From Aeromicrobium fastidiosum (GTDB lineage: Bacteria > Actinomycetota > Actinomycetes > Propionibacteriales > Nocardioidaceae), in contig NZ_JAGIOG010000001.1 of the NCBI RefSeq assembly GCF_017876595.1, positions 558,001-622,000 of the forward strand: DNA of 64,000 bases, in the 5' to 3' direction. The translations under genes were made by a program, and so were the position numbers. The first letter of the stretch is position 1; each line of letters opens with the position of its first letter. Below, piece after piece: positions 17,435 to 26,266 of the stretch. The notes under the pieces were generated by a model that was not told where the DNA came from, did not search any database, and was given only the letters and a program-made list of their open reading frames with translations.

Positions 17435-18384
17435 GCCTCACGCTCGAGCCCGTCGACGGTATCGGCGAGGTACGTCCCGGTGACGATCTCGCCGACCTCG
17501 TGGCCGCTCGCACACAGCTGGCCGACGGTGACGTGCTCGTGGTCACCAGCAAGGTCGTCAGCAAGGCCGCGGGCCTGGCGACGACCGTCCCCAGGGACGA
17601 GCTGATCGCGGCGCAGACCGATCGCCTCGTCGCTCGTCGCGGACCCACCAGCATCGTTCGCACCCACCACGGACTCACGATGGCAGCCGCCGGGGTCGAC
17701 AACAGCAACACCGAGCCCGGCACCCTGATCCCGCTGCCGCCCGACCCGGACGCGTCCGCCGCCACCATCCGCCGCCGCATCCTGGAGCTCACCGGCGTGC
17801 GGGTCGCGGTCATCATCTCCGACACCGCCGGGCGTGCCTGGCGGGTCGGTCAGACCGACATCGCGATCGGGTGCGCCGGCATCGCGCCGCTCGACTCGTT
17901 CGCGGGGCGCACCGACACCTACGGCAACCTGCTCGCCGTCACGGCACCGGCAGTGGCCGACGAGATCGCCGGTGCCGCCGAGCTGGCGTCCGGCAAGCTC
18001 GGCGGCCGCCCCGTCGTGCTGGTGCGCGGGGTCGACCCGGCCTGGTTGAGCGCCGACGACGGCGTGGGTGCCGGGGCGCTGCTGCGCGACGAGGCGAGCG
18101 ACATGTTCGGCCTCGGCGCGCGAGAGGCCGCCGTCGCGGCCATCACGGGCGACGGTCCCGTGCGTGGACTGCCCGCCGACGACGCGATCACGGTCGACGA
18201 CCTCGTCGAGCTGGCGCTGCGAGGAGTCACGTTCCCGCGTCAGCGGGTGTCGATCACAGGAGCCGGTGTGACGGTGGAGGCCGGCGACGATCAGGTCGTG
18301 GCCGGTGCCGTGGCCCAGCGGCTCACATCACTCGGCATCGCCTTCGGCATGACGATCGGCGTGCAGGTCGTCACGTCGACCTGA
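17431..18384 (+). CDS. fbiB: F420-0:gamma-glutamyl ligase FbiB/CofE, short form
   Basis: A 317-residue protein whose first ~245 residues are the CofE ligase domain that adds glutamates to F420-0. Typical motifs are VVTSKVVSKAAG (about residues 30-41), VDNSNTEPGTLIPLP (about residues 89-103) and ISDTAGRAWRVGQTDIAIG (about residues 129-147). Mycobacterial FbiB is about 450 residues long with a C-terminal nitroreductase-like FMN domain that reduces dehydro-F420-0. Here only a ~70-residue unrelated tail follows, so that second activity is not in this protein. The GTG start overlaps the fbiA stop, so the two are coupled. Confidence 0.92.
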   Translation: MSLTLEPVDGIGEVRPGDDLADLVAARTQLADGDVLVVTSKVVSKAAGLATTVPRDELIAAQTDRLVARRGPTSIVRTHHGLTMAAAGVDNSNTEPGTLIPLPPDPDASAATIRRRILELTGVRVAVIISDTAGRAWRVGQTDIAIGCAGIAPLDSFAGRTDTYGNLLAVTAPAVADEIAGAAELASGKLGGRPVVLVRGVDPAWLSADDGVGAGALLRDEASDMFGLGAREAAVAAITGDGPVRGLPADDAITVDDLVELALRGVTFPRQRVSITGAGVTVEAGDDQVVAGAVAQRLTSLGIAFGMTIGVQVVTST

Positions 18385-18516
18385 TCCAGCGCCGGCTACC
18401 GCCTCGGCGGCCACCTGTTCGAGCTGGGCAGCATTTCAGTCAACGGAACGTCACCCTAGGTCTCTTCCCTCCACCCGTCGAGAATCGGTCGACAGCACCG
18501 ACGACGGAAGAGATCC

Positions 18517-19314
18517 ATGAGCACAGCCTCTGACATCACCCTGGCCGCGGCAGACCGACTCGAGCAGGCGACCCACAGCGGGCACCCCACGTCGCCGGTC
18601 CGCGACATCCTGGGCAGCACGGACATCCCCGCCGCCTACGCGGTGCAGGACGAGCTCACGCTGCGTCGCACGGCCCGGGGTGCGAAGGTCGTGGGCCGCA
18701 AGATCGGGCTGACGTCGGCCGCGGTGCAACAGCAGCTCGGTGTCGACCAGCCCGACTTCGGCGTGCTGTTCGACGACATGGCCTACGCCGACGGCGCCGA
18801 CGTCCCCGCCGGCATCCTGCTGCAACCCAAGGTCGAGGCCGAGGTCGCCTTCGTCCTCGCCAAGGACCTCGATGGTGACCTCAGCCTGGCCAGGGTGCGC
18901 GACGCCGTCGACCACGCCGTCGCGGCGCTCGAGATCGTCGACAGCCGGGTGGCCGACTGGGACATCACGATCGTCGACACCGTCGCCGACAACGGGTCCA
19001 GCGCGCTGTACGTCCTCGGCTCGACCCAGCTGCGCCTCGACGAGTTCGAGCCCAAGGACGTCGAGATGTCGATGACGGTCGACGGCGAGGTCGTCTCGAA
19101 GGGCAACGGTGCCGCGTGCCTCGGCGACCCGCTGGAGGCGCTGCTCTGGCTGGCCCGCACGGCCCAGGAGTACGGCGATCCGCTGCGCGCCGGGCAGGTC
19201 GTCCTGTCGGGGGCGCTCGGACCGATGGCCCCCGTCGTCGCCGGCAGCTCCGTCCACGCCGAGATCAGCCGACTCGGCTCGGTCTCCATCAACTTCACCG
19301 AGGAGAACGCATGA
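18517..19314 (+). CDS. 2-hydroxypenta-2,4-dienoate hydratase-type enzyme
   Basis: A 265-residue member of the 2-keto-4-pentenoate hydratase family (HsaE/MhpD/XylJ group), which adds water to a 2-hydroxydienoate from ring meta-cleavage. The [23 protein letters not shown] segment near residues 64-86 and the metal-site EAEVAFVL near residue 108, then ALEIVDSR near residue 144, match the family. It starts an operon of three coupled genes: its stop overlaps the next ATG. GAAGAGA before the ATG may act as ribosome-binding site. The upper pathway (dioxygenase, C-C hydrolase) is not in the window, so steroid versus aromatic substrate is open. Confidence 0.9.
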   Translation: MSTASDITLAAADRLEQATHSGHPTSPVRDILGSTDIPAAYAVQDELTLRRTARGAKVVGRKIGLTSAAVQQQLGVDQPDFGVLFDDMAYADGADVPAGILLQPKVEAEVAFVLAKDLDGDLSLARVRDAVDHAVAALEIVDSRVADWDITIVDTVADNGSSALYVLGSTQLRLDEFEPKDVEMSMTVDGEVVSKGNGAACLGDPLEALLWLARTAQEYGDPLRAGQVVLSGALGPMAPVVAGSSVHAEISRLGSVSINFTEENA

Positions 19315-20264
19315 CCCGCACGAAGGTGGCCGTCATCGGCTCCGGCAACATCGGCACCGACCTGATGTTCAAGGTCCTGCGCCTGTCCGACACCCTCGAG
19401 ATGGGTGCCATGGTCGGCATCGATCCCGCGTCCGACGGCCTGGCCCGCGCGGCCAAGCACGGCGTCCCGGTCGTCTCCGACGGCGTCGACGGGCTCATCG
19501 CGATGGACGGCTTCGACGACATCGAGATCGTCTTCGACGCCACCAGCGCCAAGGCCCACGAGGCCAATGCCGCCAAGCTCGCACCGCTCGGCAAGAAGCT
19601 CGTCGACCTCACCCCGGCCGCGATCGGGCCCTACGTCGTCCCGGCGGTCAACCTCCCCGAGCACCTCGACGCCGACAACGTCAACATGGTGACGTGCGGC
19701 GGCCAGGCCACGATCCCCGTCGTCGCCGCGATCAGCCGCATCACGCCGGTGCCGTACGCCGAGATCGTCGCCTCGATCGCGTCGAAGTCGGCCGGCCCGG
19801 GCACGCGCGCCAACATCGACGAGTTCACCGAGACCACCTCGGCGGCCATCGAGGCCGTCGGCGGCGCCGGACGCGGCAAGGCCATCATCATCCTCAACCC
19901 GGCCGAGCCGCCGCTCATCATGCGCGACACCGTCCTGGCGCTGATCGGGGACGCCGATCACGACGCCGTCCGTGAGTCGATCGAGACGATGATCGGCCAG
20001 GTCGCCGCCTACGTGCCCGGCTACCGGCTCAAGCAGGAGATCCAGTTCCGCGCGCTCGAGGCCGACGAGCCGGTCCATACCCTCGTGCCCGAGGGCTCCC
20101 CCGTCGCGACGCACCAGGTCACGGTCTTCCTCGAGGTCGAGGGCGCCGCGCACTACCTGCCCGCCTACGCCGGCAACCTCGACATCATGACCTCGGCCGC
20201 CCTGCGCGTCGCCGAGTCCCTCGCCGCACGCCTGCCCGCCGCCGACACCGCTGGAGCCGTCTGA
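19311..20264 (+). CDS. Acetaldehyde dehydrogenase (acylating)
   Basis: A 317-residue enzyme of the MhpF/BphJ/HsaG family that turns acetaldehyde or propanal channelled from the partner aldolase into the acyl-CoA. The NAD-binding [10 protein letters not shown] lies at residues 8-17 and the catalytic Cys129 in [10 protein letters not shown]. The C-terminal [10 protein letters not shown] and [17 protein letters not shown] are typical. The ATG overlaps the hydratase stop and its TGA overlaps the ATG of the aldolase (TGATG), as expected for partners that form one complex. Confidence 0.94.
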   Translation: MTRTKVAVIGSGNIGTDLMFKVLRLSDTLEMGAMVGIDPASDGLARAAKHGVPVVSDGVDGLIAMDGFDDIEIVFDATSAKAHEANAAKLAPLGKKLVDLTPAAIGPYVVPAVNLPEHLDADNVNMVTCGGQATIPVVAAISRITPVPYAEIVASIASKSAGPGTRANIDEFTETTSAAIEAVGGAGRGKAIIILNPAEPPLIMRDTVLALIGDADHDAVRESIETMIGQVAAYVPGYRLKQEIQFRALEADEPVHTLVPEGSPVATHQVTVFLEVEGAAHYLPAYAGNLDIMTSAALRVAESLAARLPAADTAGAV

Positions 20265-21286
20265 TGACCACGATCTTCGTCCAGGACGTCACCCTGCGTG
20301 ACGGCATGCACGCCATCCGCCACCGCATCGACCCCGCCGACATCCGACGCGTCGTGACCGCCCTCGACGAGGCCGGCGTCGACGCCATCGAGGTCGCCCA
20401 CGGCGACGGCCTCGCGGGAGGCTCGCTCAACTACGGCCCCGGCAGCCACACCGACTGGGAGTGGCTCGAAGCCGCCGCCGACGTCATCAAGAACGCGCGG
20501 CTGACGACCCTGTTGCTGCCCGGCATCGGCACGATCCACGAGCTCAACCGCGCCTACGACCTCGGCGTCCGCTCCGTCCGCGTCGCGACCCACTGCACCG
20601 AGGCCGACGTCTCGGCGCAGCACATCGCCCACGCCCGCGAGCTCGGCATGGACGTCTCCGGCTTCCTCATGATGAGCCACATGGCCCCCTCCTCGACGCT
20701 CGCCGAGCAGGCCAAGCTCATGGAGTCGTACGGCGCGCACTGCGTCTACGTCACCGACTCCGGCGGGCACCTGACCATGAAGGCCGTCGCCGAGCGCGTC
20801 AAGGCCTATCGCGGCGTGCTCGACGCGTCGACCGAGATCGGCATCCACGCCCACCAGAACCTCAGCCTGTCGGTCGCCAACAGCGTCGTCGCGGTCGAGC
20901 ACGGCGTCACCCGCGTCGACGCGTCGCTCGCCGGCCTGGGTGCCGGTGCGGGCAACTGCCCCATCGAGCCGTTCATCGCGGTGGCCAACCTCGAGGGCTG
21001 GGAGCACGGCTGCGACCTCGCGGCGCTCGAGGACGCAGCCGATGACATCGTGCGCCCGCTCATGGACCGCAACGTGCAGGTCGACCGGGAGACCCTCACG
21101 CTCGGCTACGCCGGCGTTTACTCCAGCTTTTTGCGCCACGCCGAGAACGCCTCGAGCCGCTACGGCATCGACGTCCGCGACATCCTCACCGAGGTCGGAC
21201 GCCGCAAGCTCGTCGGTGGCCAGGAGGACATGATCGTCGACATCGCCCTCGACCTCGCCCGCACCCGGGACACCGTTCCGGCCTGA
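20264..21286 (+). CDS. 4-hydroxy-2-oxovalerate/2-oxohexanoate aldolase
   Basis: A 340-residue DmpG/HsaF-type class II aldolase that splits the hydroxy-oxo-acid to pyruvate plus an aldehyde, which is channelled to the dehydrogenase encoded just upstream. The [13 protein letters not shown] motif at residues 8-20 holds the catalytic Arg-Asp and His, and the metal-binding HAHQNLSLS is near residue 195. The C-terminal communication domain, with [18 protein letters not shown], is complete. It closes the three-gene operon, 13 bases from the convergent hydrolase. Confidence 0.94.
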   Translation: MTTIFVQDVTLRDGMHAIRHRIDPADIRRVVTALDEAGVDAIEVAHGDGLAGGSLNYGPGSHTDWEWLEAAADVIKNARLTTLLLPGIGTIHELNRAYDLGVRSVRVATHCTEADVSAQHIAHARELGMDVSGFLMMSHMAPSSTLAEQAKLMESYGAHCVYVTDSGGHLTMKAVAERVKAYRGVLDASTEIGIHAHQNLSLSVANSVVAVEHGVTRVDASLAGLGAGAGNCPIEPFIAVANLEGWEHGCDLAALEDAADDIVRPLMDRNVQVDRETLTLGYAGVYSSFLRHAENASSRYGIDVRDILTEVGRRKLVGGQEDMIVDIALDLARTRDTVPA

Positions 21287-21298
21287 GCGCCGACCCGG

Positions 21299-22189
21299 TC
21301 AGCCTGCGACGACGAAGTCGACGACGAGACGCGCGACGACGTCGGGCTGCTCGACCTGCAGGAAGTGACCCGCGCCGGACACGACCTCGACGCGGCTGCC
21401 CGGCGGGAGGACGTCCCGGGTGGGGCCGGTCCAGTCGCGGAGCACGCAGCCGTCCTGCCGGCCGTGCAGGTAGAGCATCGGCACCGTCGAGGCGCGCATG
21501 AGCCCTCGCTGCGCCGAGCGGTACTGCGCCGGGACCGTCCACCACCGGGCGGCGTGACGGTAGTAGCGCAGCACCTCGGTGCGCCGGTCGCCGATGGCCT
21601 CCCACGCGGCCTCGAGCTCGGCGCCGGCCGGGTGACCCGGCGACCACGTGCTCCACAGCCGCGGCACCAGCGCGCCGAGCGACCGCTCCGACACGACTGG
21701 CAACTGCTGGAAGGCGACGTACCAGCTGAGTCGCGCCTGCCGGGCCAGCCGGGCCAGCCAGGCCCGCATGCCGTCGGCGCGGTCCAGGAACGCCGCGGCG
21801 GGAGGCACCGCCATCGTCACGATCCGGCGGAACGGCTGACCGTCCAGGCCGGCGACCGCGTGCGCCGCGACTGCGCCCCAGTCGTGCCCGATCAGCACCG
21901 CGCGGGCGTCACCGCCGAGCAGGCCGTGCAGCTCGAGCGCGTCGCTGGCCAGCGCTCCGATGTGGAACGACCCGTCGGTCGGGACGCTGCTCGGCGCGTA
22001 CCCACGCGTCCACGGCGCGACGACGCGGTAGCCCGCCTCGACGAGGGACTCCGCGACGCCGCGCCACGAGTGTGGCGAGTCGGGATAGCCGTGCAGGAGC
22101 AGCGCGAGCGGGGCGTCGTCGGGTCCCCACGACAGGGCTGCGAAGTCGACGGTGCGCCCGTTGACGGTGACCTGCTGGGCGTCCTGCAT
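21299..22189 (-). CDS. Alpha/beta-hydrolase, epoxide hydrolase-like
   Basis: A 296-residue alpha/beta-hydrolase. The HGYPDSPHSW oxyanion segment is near residue 34, the nucleophile elbow GHDWGA near residue 99 has Asp in the nucleophile position, and SGAGHFLQVEQPD near residue 274 holds the catalytic His. The Asp nucleophile with HGYP is usual for epoxide hydrolases and haloalkane dehalogenase relatives. The lid region is rich in Trp/Arg. Epoxide hydrolysis is likely but not proven. It is a single gene convergent with the aldolase operon. Confidence 0.85.
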   Translation of the reverse strand: MQDAQQVTVNGRTVDFAALSWGPDDAPLALLLHGYPDSPHSWRGVAESLVEAGYRVVAPWTRGYAPSSVPTDGSFHIGALASDALELHGLLGGDARAVLIGHDWGAVAAHAVAGLDGQPFRRIVTMAVPPAAAFLDRADGMRAWLARLARQARLSWYVAFQQLPVVSERSLGALVPRLWSTWSPGHPAGAELEAAWEAIGDRRTEVLRYYRHAARWWTVPAQYRSAQRGLMRASTVPMLYLHGRQDGCVLRDWTGPTRDVLPPGSRVEVVSGAGHFLQVEQPDVVARLVVDFVVAG

Positions 22190-22195
22190 CCCAGC

Positions 22196-22397
22196 AGGCT
22201 ATGCCGACGCCGGATACACGTCGTGGACGCTGCCCTTCGCTCCCCACTGGCACATCGATGGCGTCTTCATCATCGGGGTGGGGACCATCGTCGTCGGACT
22301 CGTCGCGATGACTGTCGCTCGGCGGACCCAGGCCACGTTCTTCGCGGGCCAGGGCCTGTCGGACACGCACGGCGAGCGCTCGACGTCCACGCCCTGA
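22196..22397 (+). pseudogene. Possible 3' remnant of an APC-family permease
   Basis: Between two genes, a plus-strand frame of ~65 codons reads GYTSWTLPFAPHWHIDG, then a hydrophobic segment VFIIGVGTIVVGLVAMTVA, then RRTQATFFAGQGL and a polar tail. This looks like the last membrane helix and C-terminal tail of an amino-acid permease. No start or earlier helices exist upstream, since the frame runs into the 5' end of the hydrolase on the other strand. I read it as a decayed gene end, with moderate uncertainty. Confidence 0.4.
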
Positions 22398-22433
22398 CCC
22401 CTGCGTGCTGACCCCGCGGCCTACCATCGGCAG

Positions 22434-23000
22434 ATGACAGTCGCCGGCCTCCTCCTCGCGGGCGGGGCCGGTCGCCGCATGGGCGGCCCGAAGGCACTGG
22501 TCCGCGGCGCCGACGGCCTCACGTGGGCCGAGCGATCCGTCACGGCGCTGGCGCAGGGTGGCTGCGATCCTGTTCACGTCGCGGTCGGCGCGAGCGCTCC
22601 CGAGGTGGAGCGGACGCTGTCGCACCGGCCCGTGCGCATCGTCCCGGTGCCCGACTGGAGCACCGGGATGTCGCGCTCGCTGCGCGCTGGGCTGCTGTCG
22701 CTGCCCGATCACAGCACCGCCGTGATCATCATGCTCGTCGACCTCCCCGACGTGGGTGCCGACGTCGTCCGGCGGCTCGCCCAGCACGCCGCACCGGAGT
22801 GCCTGGCCCGGGCCGCGTACGAGGGGCTCCCGGGCCATCCCGTCCTGATCGGCAGGTCCCACTGGGGCGCCGTCGTGGCCGGGCTGGAGGGTGACACCGG
22901 TGCCGGCACCTACCTCGCCCAGAACGAGGCACTGCTCGTGGAGTGCCGCGATCTGGCGACGGGCCGCGACGTCGACTCGATCAGTGAGCCACCGGGCTGA
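22434..23000 (+). CDS. MocA-like nucleotidyltransferase
   Basis: A 188-residue protein with the NTP-transferase motif LLLAGGAGRRMGGPKAL at residues 6-22, the mid-protein DLPDVGADVVRRL near residue 102, and GHPVLIGRSHW near residue 138, as in MocA (CTP:molybdopterin cytidylyltransferase) and relatives. MobA and other sugar/cofactor nucleotidyltransferases share the fold, so the substrate is uncertain; no molybdoenzyme genes are adjacent. A TACCAT -10-like hexamer ends six bases before the ATG, suggesting a leaderless transcript. Confidence 0.75.
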   Translation: MTVAGLLLAGGAGRRMGGPKALVRGADGLTWAERSVTALAQGGCDPVHVAVGASAPEVERTLSHRPVRIVPVPDWSTGMSRSLRAGLLSLPDHSTAVIIMLVDLPDVGADVVRRLAQHAAPECLARAAYEGLPGHPVLIGRSHWGAVVAGLEGDTGAGTYLAQNEALLVECRDLATGRDVDSISEPPG

Positions 23001-23001
23001 C

Positions 23002-24684
23002 TCACAGCCCGCCGAACACGACCGATCCCTCGAACATCACGGCCGCCGGACGGATGTCGCTGATGTGCGTGGGCGGCGCCTGGAACAGATCGGTGTCGAG
23101 GACGACCAGGTTGGCAGCCTTGCCGACCTCGATCGACCCTGCCCGGTCGTCGATCCGCAGCTGCTTCGCGCCGCCCATGGTGTATCCCTCGAGCAGGCGC
23201 TCCAGCGACAGCACCGAGTCGGCGGCGGGACGCACGCTGCCCGGGTAGCGGTCGGCGTCGAGCGGGTACTCGGGGTCGACGCGGGTGTGCGCGACCTGCA
23301 TGCCGAAGAACGGGTTGGCGCGGCCCAGCTCGTAGTCGGTCACGACGTCGCTGGAGTAGGCCAGCGTCGCGCCGCTGTCGATCATCGCGTTGAAGGCGTA
23401 CATCCGGTTCCAGCGCTCCTCGCCGAGGTGCTCGATGGCCTCTTCGCCGAAGTAGCCGCCCGACCAGTGCGTCGTCCAGTTGATCAGCACGCCGAGCTCT
23501 GCGGGGCGGTGCATGTCGGCCGGGTCGACGAGCTCGCAGTGGGCGAAGGTGACCTGGATGCGCCAGGCACCGGAGTCGTCGACGGCCAGCGCCTTCGCGG
23601 CCTCGACCGCGTCGCACCCGGCCCGGAAGGCCCGGTCGCCGACCATGTGGATGTGCACGTCGACATCGGCCCGGTTGGCCGTCAGCAGGCACTGCGTCAG
23701 CTCGTCGGCGCCCATCTGCATGGCCCCGTCGCCGTCACCGTGCGAGCACGACGAGAGCTGCGGCGCGAGGACGGCGCTGTTGCCGACCTCGTTGGTGCCG
23801 TCGAGGAACAGCTTGAGCGTCCTGACCCGCACGCGGTCGCTGCCGTAGAGGTCGTCGTAGCGCTTGACGGTCGCGATGGCGTCGGGCAGGTCGTCGGACG
23901 TCCGGAAGCGGACGCCCCCCTCGTAGTGGCAGTGCAGGTCGCCGGCTGCGTCGAGAGCTGCGACGGCCTGCACCGTGCTCTCGTCCACGATGACGGCCTC
24001 GAAGACCGCGGTGACCCCGTGACGCCCGAGGAAGTCGAGCACGTACGACATCGACTCGGTCGTGACCTTGTCGTCGGGTCGCCAGCCCATCGCGTCGTAC
24101 ATCGTGTCGAGGAAGCGGGCGTGGACACTCTCGAACAGGTGCCCCGTGGGCTCTCCGTCGGCGTCGCGCGCGAACATCTCGAGCCCAGGCACCGGGTCGG
24201 GCGTCGACGCCGTGACGCCCATGAGCTCGAGCATCCGCGAGTTGACCCAGTGCGCGTGCTCGCTGAAGTCCTGGCACAGCACGGGACGGTCGCTGACGGC
24301 GCTGTCGAGCAGCTCCTTGGTCGGCGCTCCGTCGGCGAACAGCGCGCTCGGGTAGTACTCGAAGTACAGGAACGGCACCTCCTCGGGCGGGTGTGCCCGG
24401 GCGTACTCGCGCATGAAGTCCAGCAGCTCGTCGACGTCGTGCGTCCACGGCAGCCGGACGTGCCACCTGCTGTTGGCGACGGACGTGGGGTGGACGTGCG
24501 AGTCGATCAGTCCCGGCAGCACGAGCCGGCCACCGAGGTCGTGCACGACGTCACTGTCGTCCGCCCGGATGATCGGGTGCGTGCCGACCGCGATGAACCG
24601 CCCGCCCTCGATCACGACGGTGTCGACCGTCGGCTGCAGCGGATCGGACGTGTAGATCACTGCATTGGTCAGCGTGGTGCGCAT
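23002..24684 (-). CDS. YtcJ-like metal-dependent amidohydrolase
   Basis: A 560-residue amidohydrolase of the YtcJ (amidohydrolase 3) type. The first metal-ligand pair is in LIDSHVHPTSV near residues 59-69, a His in HIHMVGDRAFRAG near residues 348-360, and a late Asp in AYSSDVVTDYE near residues 446-456; N- and C-terminal strands form the small beta-domain. The substrates of YtcJ-type enzymes are mostly unknown. It is convergent with the nucleotidyltransferase (one base apart). The upstream region holds a TATAAT hexamer (minus strand, 24741-24746) that could be its -10. Confidence 0.85.
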   Translation of the reverse strand: MRTTLTNAVIYTSDPLQPTVDTVVIEGGRFIAVGTHPIIRADDSDVVHDLGGRLVLPGLIDSHVHPTSVANSRWHVRLPWTHDVDELLDFMREYARAHPPEEVPFLYFEYYPSALFADGAPTKELLDSAVSDRPVLCQDFSEHAHWVNSRMLELMGVTASTPDPVPGLEMFARDADGEPTGHLFESVHARFLDTMYDAMGWRPDDKVTTESMSYVLDFLGRHGVTAVFEAVIVDESTVQAVAALDAAGDLHCHYEGGVRFRTSDDLPDAIATVKRYDDLYGSDRVRVRTLKLFLDGTNEVGNSAVLAPQLSSCSHGDGDGAMQMGADELTQCLLTANRADVDVHIHMVGDRAFRAGCDAVEAAKALAVDDSGAWRIQVTFAHCELVDPADMHRPAELGVLINWTTHWSGGYFGEEAIEHLGEERWNRMYAFNAMIDSGATLAYSSDVVTDYELGRANPFFGMQVAHTRVDPEYPLDADRYPGSVRPAADSVLSLERLLEGYTMGGAKQLRIDDRAGSIEVGKAANLVVLDTDLFQAPPTHISDIRPAAVMFEGSVVFGGL

Positions 24685-24740
24685 CCTGGTCCACCTTCGG
24701 CTCGACGAGTCCGGCTGCTCCTGCGCCCGACCGCCGCAAC

Positions 24741-24746
24741 ATTATA
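24741..24746 (-). promoter_or_regulatory. Possible -10 element of the amidohydrolase gene
   Basis: The minus strand reads TATAAT here, a perfect -10 consensus, 57 bases upstream of the amidohydrolase ATG in a locally AT-rich patch. No good -35 is seen at 16-18 bases, so this is a candidate only. Confidence 0.35.
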
Positions 24747-24797
24747 AGAAATCACCTCACGCCGGTTGAGCCTCAGCCGCGCCTGTGCCCAGAAGTG

Positions 24798-24893
24798 TTG
24801 TCGGACCCCGTCTCCAGAGTGGGAGAAAAGTTGAGACGGCAGGGGTTTTCGGGAGTTGGACGATCGGCAGGTCATCGAGCAGGTGGTGGTGCG
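24798..24893 (+). repeat. Direct repeat copy A: truncated 5' end of a 13E12/HNH gene
   Basis: These 96 bases match 26171-26266 without gaps, with nine differences. They carry the upstream region of the HNH gene plus its first dozen codons (LDDRQVIEQVVV), after which the similarity stops. The initiator GTG of copy B is GAG here, and the reading frame runs antisense into the neighbouring membrane-protein gene. It is a dead remnant of a second DUF222/HNH copy. Confidence 0.85.
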
Positions 24894-24902
24894 GCCTGAG
24901 GG

Positions 24903-25958
24903 CTACTCGAGCCCGGTGCAGGCGCTCGCGGTCGTGACGGTCACGGCACCCTCGTCTGCGGCGACCGTCAGCGTCGCGCCGGTCGTGTCGTTCGCGTACT
25001 TCATGAAGACGACGGCGTCCCCGTCGAGGCGGACGTCGCGATCTTGCAGATCAGCCTCTGCCGCAGCGAGGGCCACGGCCGCCCGGTCGTCCTGCGTGTA
25101 GGGGTAGCGGGGGCTGCGGTTGGTCCACGACACGATGCGCGAGTACCCGCCGGTCGAGCAGTCGCTGGTGGTCGTGTCGGCCGGCTCCCAGTCCTCGTCA
25201 TCGCCCAGGAGCCTCTGGACGTCGGACTGGAGCCTGTTCTGCGTGCCACCGGCTTCTCGCGAGAGGTCCGCCGCCTGCGGCCGGGCCGAGTACGTGGGCT
25301 CGGCCGATGCCCGGTCGTCGCCGTCGTCGCCACTGCCGAGGGCCGTGATGACGCCGTACACCGCGAGGACGAGCACGATGAAGGCCACGACGGCCAGCAC
25401 GGCGGCACGGTTCGGGTGCACCACCCCGAAACCCAGAAGTCCCGGGAACTCGCGCTGAGCCTCCTTGGGCGTGACCTGCAGCGGCTCGGAGCACTGGACC
25501 GGGATGTGCGTCAGGAGGTCCGCGAGGTCTTCATCGGCCCACATGTCGATGTTGAGCTTGAACGGGCGCCCGGTGCCGGCGACGACGAGGTAGTTGCTCG
25601 CGATGCCCCACTGCAGGAGCAGCCTCATGGCAGCTGCTCGGGTGCGTTCGTCGCGGACGATCGTGCGGGTGCGCCCATAGCTGCGCATCGTGATGTCGGA
25701 GGGGGTGACGGTGACGGTCAGCTGCGTGGGCAGCGTGAGGCGCACGACCAGGAGGATGGCCACGGTGACCACCGCGGTGACGGCCGCGACGGGGATTCCC
25801 ACCTCGGGGCCGATGTTGATGAACCCGACGGCTCCGACGGGGCCGGCGACGAGGACTGCCGCGCCGGCGGCCTTCACCTGATCCCGCCTCGCACGGGTCC
25901 GCCGCCTCAGGTCGGGCGAATAGCGGATGGACGAGTCGGGGAGTGTGGTGCGGCTCAT
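24903..25958 (-). CDS. Unknown membrane protein with a C-terminal extracytoplasmic domain
   Basis: About 351 residues from an ATG at 25958 with GGAGAGG seven bases upstream; a longer frame upstream is less likely. Two close hydrophobic helices (AAGAAVLVAGPVGAVGFINI and PVAAVTAVVTVAILLVV, about residues 28-75) are followed by a ~95-residue soluble part. A third helix (RAAVLAVVAFIVLVLAVYGVI) lies near residue 190. A Ser/Asp-rich linker follows, then a ~120-residue outer domain with single Cys residues (DCSTGG and ASACTGLE) that could pair. I do not recognise a family. It lies exactly between two copies of a 13E12 repeat. Confidence 0.6.
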   Translation of the reverse strand: MSRTTLPDSSIRYSPDLRRRTRARRDQVKAAGAAVLVAGPVGAVGFINIGPEVGIPVAAVTAVVTVAILLVVRLTLPTQLTVTVTPSDITMRSYGRTRTIVRDERTRAAAMRLLLQWGIASNYLVVAGTGRPFKLNIDMWADEDLADLLTHIPVQCSEPLQVTPKEAQREFPGLLGFGVVHPNRAAVLAVVAFIVLVLAVYGVITALGSGDDGDDRASAEPTYSARPQAADLSREAGGTQNRLQSDVQRLLGDDEDWEPADTTTSDCSTGGYSRIVSWTNRSPRYPYTQDDRAAVALAAAEADLQDRDVRLDGDAVVFMKYANDTTGATLTVAADEGAVTVTTASACTGLE

Positions 25959-26170
25959 CGTGCCCTCTCCGTGAGCGACCCGATGGTCTGCTCGTGACGG
26001 TCTCGGCCGGAGCGACGCTCCGGACTGGCTCACACCCTAGGTCTGTGGCGACGCGATCGCGACCGACCACTCGACGGGAGCCCCGGCGAGGGCCCGAACC
26101 GCCCGTCGGGGCGTCGGCCGATTGAGCCTTCAGTGCGCTTGTGCGCACCCGCGAACGCCGTGTCGGAGCA

Positions 26171-26266
26171 GTGTCGGACCTTGTCTCTAGAGTGGGAGAA
26201 AGATTGAGACGGCGGGGGTTTTCGGGTGTTGGACGATCGGCAGGTCATCGAGCAGGTGGTCGTGCG
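26171..26266 (+). repeat. Direct repeat copy B: intact 5' region of the HNH gene
   Basis: The functional counterpart of the remnant at 24798-24893. It covers 55 bases upstream of the HNH start and about 14 codons. Conserved non-coding parts include AGAGTGGGAGAA and GGGGTTTTCGGG just before the start. Their preservation between copies suggests a promoter or a recombination target carried with the gene family. Confidence 0.85.

Noticed and set aside
18388..18459. A ~23-codon stretch after the fbiB stop reading YRLGGHLFELGSISVNG, resembling the end of a hydratase
   Set aside because: Too short to assign. It is in the fbiB frame just after the TGA and could be chance; noted only as a possible remnant.
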